From an uncultured Clostridia bacterium (GTDB taxonomy: Bacteria > Bacillota > Clostridia > Christensenellales > UBA1242): a stretch of 10,744 nt of DNA. The stretch spans positions 1 to 10,744 of the forward strand of contig CALWAB010000035.1 of the NCBI GenBank assembly GCA_944372745.1. The letters are read 5' to 3'. The translations under genes and the position numbers were made by a program. Below are positions 5,819-10,744 of the stretch, piece after piece. Position 1 is the first letter of the stretch. Every line of letters starts with the position of its first letter. The notes below the pieces were generated by a model. The model did not search any database, was not told where the DNA came from, and saw only the letters and a program-made list of their open reading frames with translations.

Positions 5819-7261
5819 CTTAGACATTTCCATAATTGTTTCAGTATTTAAATATGGGTAATGAGCGGATACATGATTTTTGTTTAGATATTGTCCTTGC
5901 ACTTGTGGGTCTAATAATCTTGCCTCTAATTTTTGTTTTTCATCAGGAAATACGCGTAGCATTTTAGCATTTAATTCTTTTGTACTGATTGAATCTGTAA
6001 ATTTAATTACCCCTGCCCCTTGAACATTTGAATAAGGATTATTATATTTAGAATGTAGACGCACAAAATCCGTATTGTCTGATGCAAATTTTATACTGCT
6101 ATTAAAATTGATATAACCTTTTGACGCACTATCTTTATATTCTTTTACCGCTTTTTCAAATTTATCATTGAATCTACTTTCGTCTTTTATTGCATCAATG
6201 TAGCCTAATAAACCATTTTTGTAATTATTAAATTCGCTTTCATTCAATGGCTTACCTTGCACAGATTTATTTTTTATAACTGCATTGTATTCTCTTTGTA
6301 AATTTTCTATCAAATTTTGCCTAATTCGGTATTCTAAGTACTCATCAATAGTTAGCACTTCTCCACGACTATTCTGCACCATTCGCCCACTTTCAAATAT
6401 ATTTTTCATTGTGTTTGCCATTTCTTGATTACACATATCACTTAGAATTTCACGCTCTTGATTAAATGAACTTTTTTGATATTGTGGTTCTTCGCCTACC
6501 CCTATATAACCATTGATTGTCCCAAGTATTGGATTGACTTTTTCAGTACCTTTCAAAAGCATTGGTCGCTCTTTTTTAATTTCTTCTATTATATCTATAT
6601 ATTTTTGTGCATTACTATATGAAGTATATATCAAAAAGGTATCGTTTCGCTGGTCATTGGATGCCATTTTAAAATACAATGGCAGTTTCTTTTGTGCAGC
6701 CTTTATATACATAGCGGTGGCAAAAGGTAAAATATTTTGTTTCTCTAAATTGAGATACATACGCAATTCTACCTTATCCTTCGTCATATATATTGGTGGA
6801 TAAATATGTAAAAATCCATCTGATGATACTATCTTATTGTTTTCATCCTTGCTCACAAAAAAGCCTTGCACAAATGCAGGTCTCAAACCTGTATTTTTGA
6901 ATTTTCTGTCATACTCGCCATTAAAAAAATTATAAAAACCGCGTTTTTTCATTTCTTCAGGAGCATAATATTTATCTGTTTGCAACTTCAATATTGCCGC
7001 TTTAGTGCGCCCTTCACACGACTTAATATTTACTCTTTTTATAATATCATACCAATTCAAATATATCATCTCGCAGAATTTTTCTAGAGCATTAAAATCT
7101 ATATCTTTACCATTTTTATGTGCATTATAATACACATTGAATTGATATGCACTTAAAGGTTTCTCTTCTAATTTATTATGAAACATATCCAGTATAAATT
7201 TATTATATTTATCTCTATCAAATTTAACTTGTTTTAAAATTTTTTCTTTACTATCTTGCAT
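5807..7261 (-). CDS. Uncharacterised protein, faintly HopA1-like, partner of AAA ATPase
   Basis: A 484-residue protein with no signal peptide or membrane segment. I do not recognise it firmly. Residues about 105-275 carry a pattern reminiscent of HopA1-type proteins (Pseudomonas effector HopA1 and related enzymes such as those of class V lanthipeptide pathways): GFYNFFNGEY (108-117), RMYLN (167-171), LPLYFKM (193-199), QRNDTFLIYTS (204-214) and GEEP followed by SFNQER (256-270). The rest (about 280-484) is charged and mainly helical, with no motif I know. The ATG at 7261 follows GGGG by 5 nt; an in-frame TTG at 7279 would place the ribosome binding site inside the gene. It lies 30 nt after the AAA ATPase stop in the same operon and ends at a terminator formed by repeat DNA. 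Whether it is an enzyme, an effector or a substrate of the ATPase is unknown. Confidence 0.75.
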   Translation of the reverse strand: MQDSKEKILKQVKFDRDKYNKFILDMFHNKLEEKPLSAYQFNVYYNAHKNGKDIDFNALEKFCEMIYLNWYDIIKRVNIKSCEGRTKAAILKLQTDKYYAPEEMKKRGFYNFFNGEYDRKFKNTGLRPAFVQGFFVSKDENNKIVSSDGFLHIYPPIYMTKDKVELRMYLNLEKQNILPFATAMYIKAAQKKLPLYFKMASNDQRNDTFLIYTSYSNAQKYIDIIEEIKKERPMLLKGTEKVNPILGTINGYIGVGEEPQYQKSSFNQEREILSDMCNQEMANTMKNIFESGRMVQNSRGEVLTIDEYLEYRIRQNLIENLQREYNAVIKNKSVQGKPLNESEFNNYKNGLLGYIDAIKDESRFNDKFEKAVKEYKDSASKGYINFNSSIKFASDNTDFVRLHSKYNNPYSNVQGAGVIKFTDSISTKELNAKMLRVFPDEKQKLEARLLDPQVQGQYLNKNHVSAHYPYLNTETIMEMSKQKV

Positions 7262-7291
7262 ATTTTCCCCTTTATTCAAAATTTTTCTATT

Positions 7292-9370
7292 TTATCTAAA
7301 AAATTCTCTCAATCTCTTTTTATTTTTAGGTTTATCTTCAATTGGTTTGTCTTCAATTTGTGGTGTTAATATTTCTTCATTTTTTTGTAAATCATTTTGA
7401 GAAATATTTGTTTCTTCTTTTTTACTTAGTATTGTTTTTGATAATGATTTTTTTGTGGTCTTGTTATTCTGTAAACTCTGTATTATTTTCATTCTATCAG
7501 GTTCATTGTGAGTCCACATTGCATCAAACATTGTTAAATAGTTGTCTTCAAAGTTGTCTGCTATAAATTTTCGCACTTCATTTAAATCTTCTACTTTTGC
7601 AATAGTCAACCCAGCAATTATAGATTTTTTGTAAGTTTCATCCATTCCTTTATAGTCTACATCTTTGACTTTGTCATTCACAACATCATCTACAGACAAT
7701 AAAACATCTTTAGTAAAATTAATAAATTCATTTGTTATACTATTACCTAATGCAGGAAACAAAGCATTAGGGTTATTGGTAGCATAAAAAACTCTGCTTG
7801 CTATCTCCCACTTTCTTGGGTCAGTGACTATTTGTGGATTTTCTTCGTCTAAATCTTGATAAAGGATATTGATTCCACGGCTAATTACGAATGCTAATAA
7901 ATAAGGATGTATTAAAAATTGGTCATTCGAATCATTTTCTATAGTGTTTATCTCATTATAGCGTTTGATGCCCGTCGCCCATTCTATCCAAGTATTAACA
8001 TTAACTTCAAAATAAATATGGCAAAATCTTCTATAAAGTGCATTTGTCATTGGATATGCCGCTAAATTGTCTGCGTTTTCATTTCCCGCTCCAACGACAA
8101 CTGCATTGTCTGGCAATGGCCACAAGCCGTCTTTGCCTGCTCGGTCTAATACTATGCTGTAAACTAGGCTTTGTACTGTTGGTTTAACATTTGTAAGTTC
8201 GTCTATAAAGAGTATATGTTTTCTATCTGGCTCTGCCTTGCATTTCTCACAAAGTTGTGTGTACCAAAGTGGTGGTATATACTCGCCTGTTTCGCGATTT
8301 AATGCGCCGTCTATTTCTTCTGGGTTCATTTGAGGGCGCAAGGTTATTCTTGTCGCTGTCGGGTCTATTTGCTTAACTCTTGCTGATTTCCCCACACCGC
8401 TTGGTCCGTGCAAGAATACAGAATTGCCAGCCTTTACATACACTTGCAATAATTCATCTTTTGAAAATGTAGTATAGTCTAATGCGTATTTAATTACTAT
8501 AGGTTTTTCAACTCTAGCAACATCTCTAATAGAATCTATTGCACTGCTAAGGCTCAATTTTCTATCCCCGCTAGGTATAATTTCTTTTGCAAAATGTTCG
8601 TTCAAATATCTAATTAAATTGACCTGTATATTATCTTTCATTGAATAATGTTCACTGGTTTCTTCATATTGAATGTTACTAAATAATGCTTTTTGTGTGA
8701 CGGCAACATTACTCTTTTTATCTACCAACCATACTACTGGTTCAACTTTTATCCAAATTTTGTCATCATAATCATCAAATTGCATTGTATTATGCAAGGT
8801 AACAGTATGCGTTTTTAAAATTGTATATAATATATTTTGTATCTTATCCTTATCAAGCATTATGTATTTGCTATCTTTATATTTATACTCATTTACTTTG
8901 TATTGCTTAAATTTTTGCACTTCCATACAGTCATTACAGTCAAATACATATGTTTTGCCTGTCTTTTTCACTTCATTTGAATGACTTAATAGATTATTTA
9001 AATTCATATCTACTGCTGTTTGTGGATATTCCCCTGCTACAAAAACAAAATAATCGCCATAATCTCTTATGGTTTTGCCTTCTGGGAATTGCTCCTTTAA
9101 TCCATCAAAGTTGATAGTAGGTCTTTGTGACATTCGTCTATCAAATAAACCATAAAATAGTGTTGGATAGTCTTTACCCATAACCTTATCAGTATAAGAC
9201 AACATCTGGTTTAATCCTGAATCTATTAACCAATTTGATATATATTTATCATCACAATATCCCCCTAAAAGTATGCTCAAGTCTGTTATTTCGCTTTTAC
9301 CATTTTTAAAAATAGATAAGGCATCATCACTTTCAATTTGTTCTATAAATGGAATTTTAAATTCTGCCAT
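7292..9370 (-). CDS. MoxR-like AAA+ ATPase with a distinct N-terminal domain
   Basis: A 692-residue protein in three parts. Residues about 100-270 contain GEYPQTAV (113-120), TGKTY (137-141), EPVVWLVD (210-217) and IRYLNEHFAKEI (253-264). This order recalls the DUF6273-type domain found in many Firmicutes proteins (recalled, not searched). Residues about 300-560 form a AAA+ ATPase: Walker A GPSGVGKS (322-329), Walker B ILFIDE (386-391), sensor-1 region VVGAGNEN (425-432), candidate Arg finger in NALYRRF (443-449). The MoxR-like spacing and MNPEEIDGA segment suggest a chaperone-like remodeller acting on a partner. The last 45 residues are low complexity and charged (IEDKPIEDKPKNKK) and end in LREFFR. 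The ATG at 9370 has GGAG 7-8 nt upstream and a strong promoter. No von Willebrand A protein, the usual MoxR partner, is visible; the next gene takes that place. Confidence 0.85.
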   Translation of the reverse strand: MAEFKIPFIEQIESDDALSIFKNGKSEITDLSILLGGYCDDKYISNWLIDSGLNQMLSYTDKVMGKDYPTLFYGLFDRRMSQRPTINFDGLKEQFPEGKTIRDYGDYFVFVAGEYPQTAVDMNLNNLLSHSNEVKKTGKTYVFDCNDCMEVQKFKQYKVNEYKYKDSKYIMLDKDKIQNILYTILKTHTVTLHNTMQFDDYDDKIWIKVEPVVWLVDKKSNVAVTQKALFSNIQYEETSEHYSMKDNIQVNLIRYLNEHFAKEIIPSGDRKLSLSSAIDSIRDVARVEKPIVIKYALDYTTFSKDELLQVYVKAGNSVFLHGPSGVGKSARVKQIDPTATRITLRPQMNPEEIDGALNRETGEYIPPLWYTQLCEKCKAEPDRKHILFIDELTNVKPTVQSLVYSIVLDRAGKDGLWPLPDNAVVVGAGNENADNLAAYPMTNALYRRFCHIYFEVNVNTWIEWATGIKRYNEINTIENDSNDQFLIHPYLLAFVISRGINILYQDLDEENPQIVTDPRKWEIASRVFYATNNPNALFPALGNSITNEFINFTKDVLLSVDDVVNDKVKDVDYKGMDETYKKSIIAGLTIAKVEDLNEVRKFIADNFEDNYLTMFDAMWTHNEPDRMKIIQSLQNNKTTKKSLSKTILSKKEETNISQNDLQKNEEILTPQIEDKPIEDKPKNKKRLREFFR

Positions 9371-9407
9371 ATTTTTTCTCCAAATGTAACTTATTTATTT
9401 TAATTAA

Positions 9408-9436
9408 ATTATAACACATTAGAACGCTTTTTTCAA
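9408..9436 (-). promoter_or_regulatory. Promoter of the AAA ATPase operon
   Basis: On the minus strand TTGAAA (9436-9431), a 17-bp spacer and TATAAT (9413-9408), preceded by TGT to give an extended -10. Transcription should start near 9401, about 30 nt before the ATG at 9370. A second TATAAT on this strand at 9473-9468 lacks a convincing -35. Confidence 0.75.
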
Positions 9437-9521
9437 TATCTATTTTTAATATTAATTATTGATAAATATTATACTTGTATTTGTTTTACATTGAAATTAC
9501 TCAAACTACAAATTTTAATTC

Positions 9522-9550
9522 TTGACTAACCAATTTAAAAATGTTATACT
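9522..9550 (+). promoter_or_regulatory. Promoter of the ogt gene
   Basis: TTGACT (9522-9527), 17 bp, TATACT (9545-9550) with an upstream TG (TGT-TATACT) as extended -10. The expected start near 9557 rules out the in-frame ATG at 9541, which lies inside the promoter, and supports translation from 9613. It is divergent from the AAA operon promoter, with about 85 bp between the two -35 boxes. Confidence 0.78.
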
Positions 9551-9612
9551 TTTATAAAGTTAACATTATTTTAAAATTTTGTAAATTAAAAATAAGCATC
9601 TTGGAGCAATAT

Positions 9613-10137
9613 ATGTACTTTACTGAACTCTCTACTCCACTAGGTCAAATAACAATAGAAAGTGACGGCACTTATTTAACTGGGCTATGGTTTGTAGGAC
9701 AAAAATATTATGGGTTAGCAGAAAATGCTATTTTCAATGACAATTTGCCCATTTTTATTGATGTAAAAAATAAATTGGAAGCATACTTTAACGGCAAGAA
9801 CCCTAATTTCAATAATATTCCATTAAAGCCCAAGGGTTCACCCTTCCGCCGTCAAGTGTGGAAACATCTAAGCGAGTTACCCTATGGAACTACCACTACT
9901 TATGGGGAAATTGCCAAAAAGATTGCCAACGAAAATGGTTTAAAGACTATGTCGGCACAAGCTGTAGGTGGTGCTGTAGGACATAATCCTATTAGTATCA
10001 TTATTCCTTGTCATAGGGTATTAGGTAAGGACAACTCACTCACTGGGTATGCTGGTGGTTTAGACAAAAAAATTGCCCTACTTAAATTGGAAGGAAGTGC
10101 GATGGCACACACCTTTAGTCATTGGTTGAGCATCTAA
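9613..10137 (+). CDS. ogt: Methylated-DNA--[protein]-cysteine S-methyltransferase
   Basis: A 174-residue suicide repair protein that moves alkyl groups from O6-alkylguanine in DNA to its own cysteine. The active site IPCHRV is present (C133), preceded by AVGGAVGHNPISII and followed by LTGYAGGLDKKIALLKLEG. The N-terminal ribonuclease-like part (about 1-70) includes TPLGQITIESDG; the DNA-binding part starts at GSPFRRQVW. The position of the nucleotide-flipping Arg (Arg128 in human MGMT, in RAVGG) is Gln here (SAQAVGG, Q116). The ATG at 9613 follows GGAG by 6 nt and lies downstream of a good promoter. The last dozen or so codons after LKLEG overlap DNA resembling the 5' module of the structured repeat, so the C-terminal tail may derive from it. 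Single-gene transcription unit; no Ada regulatory domain. Confidence 0.92.
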   Translation: MYFTELSTPLGQITIESDGTYLTGLWFVGQKYYGLAENAIFNDNLPIFIDVKNKLEAYFNGKNPNFNNIPLKPKGSPFRRQVWKHLSELPYGTTTTYGEIAKKIANENGLKTMSAQAVGGAVGHNPISIIIPCHRVLGKDNSLTGYAGGLDKKIALLKLEGSAMAHTFSHWLSI

Positions 10138-10141
10138 GCAT
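10095..10141 (+). repeat. Degenerate 5' module of the structured repeat overlapping the ogt stop
   Basis: GTGCGATGGCACAC (10097-10110) matches GTGTGATGGCACAC (10175-10188) at 13 of 14 positions, 78 bp upstream. Then ATTGGTTGAGCATCTAAGCA resembles TTGGTTGAGTACATAGGCA in copy 1. Both the hairpin core (GTGC and GCAC) and the following words are in the order seen in the element. It includes the last codons and stop of ogt. Confidence 0.5.
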
Positions 10142-10147
10142 AACAAC

Positions 10148-10500
10148 AATTAACTTTGTGCGACAGTATAAAGGTGTGATGGCACACCGCCGTGGCTATT
10201 CGCGAGTACCTAGCCACAACTTAGTGCTTAAATAGTATACTTAGTGCTTATCAAAGCACTAAGAAATATATTTTTAAGTTATAAGTACTAAATACAGCTA
10301 GTGTTGCCCCATAAGACCATAGGTCAAGGACGCCTGTCCTTGTCTAGAGTTCTAGGGGATGAAATCCCCTATAGTACTTGTGTACAGCATTAACTTTCCC
10401 CTAAATAGAATAAACAAGTAAGTATTAATACAAACCAAAGACCACGACATGGTGGGTTATCTCACCTATAGGGTCATAGGGGATAAAATCCCCTATTCAC
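10148..10500 (+). repeat. Structured repeat, copy 4 (most complete)
   Basis: Hairpins in order: GGTGTG/CACACC (10173-10188); GTGGCTA/TAGCCAC (around GAGTACC, 10192-10217); CTTAGTGCTT/AAGCACTAAG (10240-10263); CAAGGAC/GTCCTTG (10325-10342); TAGGGGAT/ATCCCCTA, loop GAA (10353-10371); GGTGGG/CTCACC with one G-U (10451-10466); ATAGGGGAT/ATCCCCTAT, loop AAA (10476-10496). Linkers shared with other copies include AAATATATTTTTAAGTT, TAAGTACTAA, AAGACCATAGGT, ACTTGTGTACAG and CAAGTAAGTATTA. ACTTAGTGCTTA is also repeated directly 20 bp apart (10219-10230, 10239-10250). It fills the gap between the convergent ogt and yolD-like genes. No open reading frame or transposase is inside, and no T-tract follows any stem, so it is not simply a terminator. 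Confidence 0.75.
10240..10263. repeat. Hairpin in repeat copy 4 with changes matched on both arms
   Basis: A 10-bp stem, CTTAGTGCTT and AAGCACTAAG, closes the loop ATCA. It corresponds to the perfect palindrome at 1590-1613 and, more loosely, to 957-980 in copy 1. Confidence 0.75.
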
Positions 10501-10519
10501 AAACCAAGTACAAATTATA

Positions 10520-10744
10520 TTAAATATTTTGAATAATAGTTATATCAAATATATCATCAAATGATATTTTGACTTTATTTATAACCATAAATCTAGCACT
10601 ATAGTCTACTATAGGTACGCCTTCTATGTCTACATAATGCCCATCATTATAGTACTTGACTTGCACGACACTGTCTTTATTAATGTCTAAAAGTATTTTA
10701 GATAATTCTTTTGCCTTTTCCTCGCTTATTCCCCCTTTCAGGAC
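10520..10744 (-). CDS. Probable YolD-like protein (5' end outside window)
   Basis: The last 74 codons and the TAA stop of a leftward gene are visible; the start lies beyond the window. The sequence includes VQVKYYNDGHYVDIEGVPIV, then DYSARFMVINKVKISFDDIF and DITIIQNI. This is the C-terminal pattern of YolD-like proteins: a short beta-rich unit with a conserved G, an I-x-x-x-G strand, and an ending close to I-x-F-x-D-I-x-x-I. In Bacillota such genes often lie beside Y-family DNA polymerases (UvrX/DinB-like) and are tied to DNA damage tolerance; the polymerase, if present, would be to the right. It is convergent with ogt, with a structured repeat between them. The assignment rests on a short C-terminal pattern and is tentative. 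Confidence 0.5.
   Translation of the reverse strand, partial: VLKGGISEEKAKELSKILLDINKDSVVQVKYYNDGHYVDIEGVPIVDYSARFMVINKVKISFDDIFDITIIQNI

Noticed and set aside
9541..9612. 24-residue N-terminal extension of ogt from the ATG at 9541
   Set aside because: That ATG lies inside the -35/-10 promoter and has no ribosome binding site; the ATG at 9613 has GGAG and matches the family's N-terminus.
10157..10162. GTGCGAC start resembling a group II intron 5' end
   Set aside because: No domain V-like hairpin, no intron-encoded protein and no conserved 3' end is visible; the other copies lack the GTGCG start.
757..10500. CRISPR array
   Set aside because: The repeats are long, internally variable, in both orientations and far apart, with no regular spacers or cas genes.

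Overview
The window is low-GC DNA with AGGAG/GGAGG ribosome binding sites at short spacing, TTGACA/TATAAT-type promoters, ordinary TGG tryptophan codons and gene families common in fermentative gut Clostridia. A low-GC Bacillota (Firmicutes) chromosome is the best reading. I cannot name the species.

Layout, left to right. Positions 1-740 hold two divergent XRE-type helix-turn-helix regulators, one cut by the window edge, sharing a 126-bp control region. Positions 741-1825 have no gene. They hold two copies of a large structured repeat in opposite orientations, an AT-rich spacer between them, and the terminator of the next operon. Positions 1826-5601 are a leftward operon: FucO-like iron alcohol dehydrogenase, FIST-domain protein, aldehyde dehydrogenase. 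Positions 5617-5806 hold its control region and a fragment of the repeat, one hairpin of which forms the terminator of the operon to the right. Positions 5807-9370 are a second leftward operon: a MoxR-like AAA+ ATPase with an unusual N-terminal domain, followed by a protein faintly resembling HopA1-type proteins. Positions 9371-9612 carry back-to-back promoters. Positions 9613-10137 encode an O6-alkylguanine-DNA alkyltransferase (ogt). Positions 10138-10519 hold the most complete copy of the repeat. Positions 10520-10744 are the 3' part of a probable yolD-like gene.

The first operon probably interconverts an aldehyde with its alcohol (reduction, iron ADH) and its acid (oxidation, ALDH). The FIST protein between them is a candidate small-molecule sensor. 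The second operon is the least explained coding region: a AAA+ motor translated just ahead of an uncharacterised partner.

The most novel signal is non-coding. A family of about 250-350 nt elements, rich in hairpins, lies in the 3' flanks of genes. Between copies, stems change on both arms together, so base pairing appears to be preserved. This suggests a structured RNA or a hairpin-bearing miniature mobile element. I do not recognise it as a named family. Family names given here are from memory of motifs; no database search was run.
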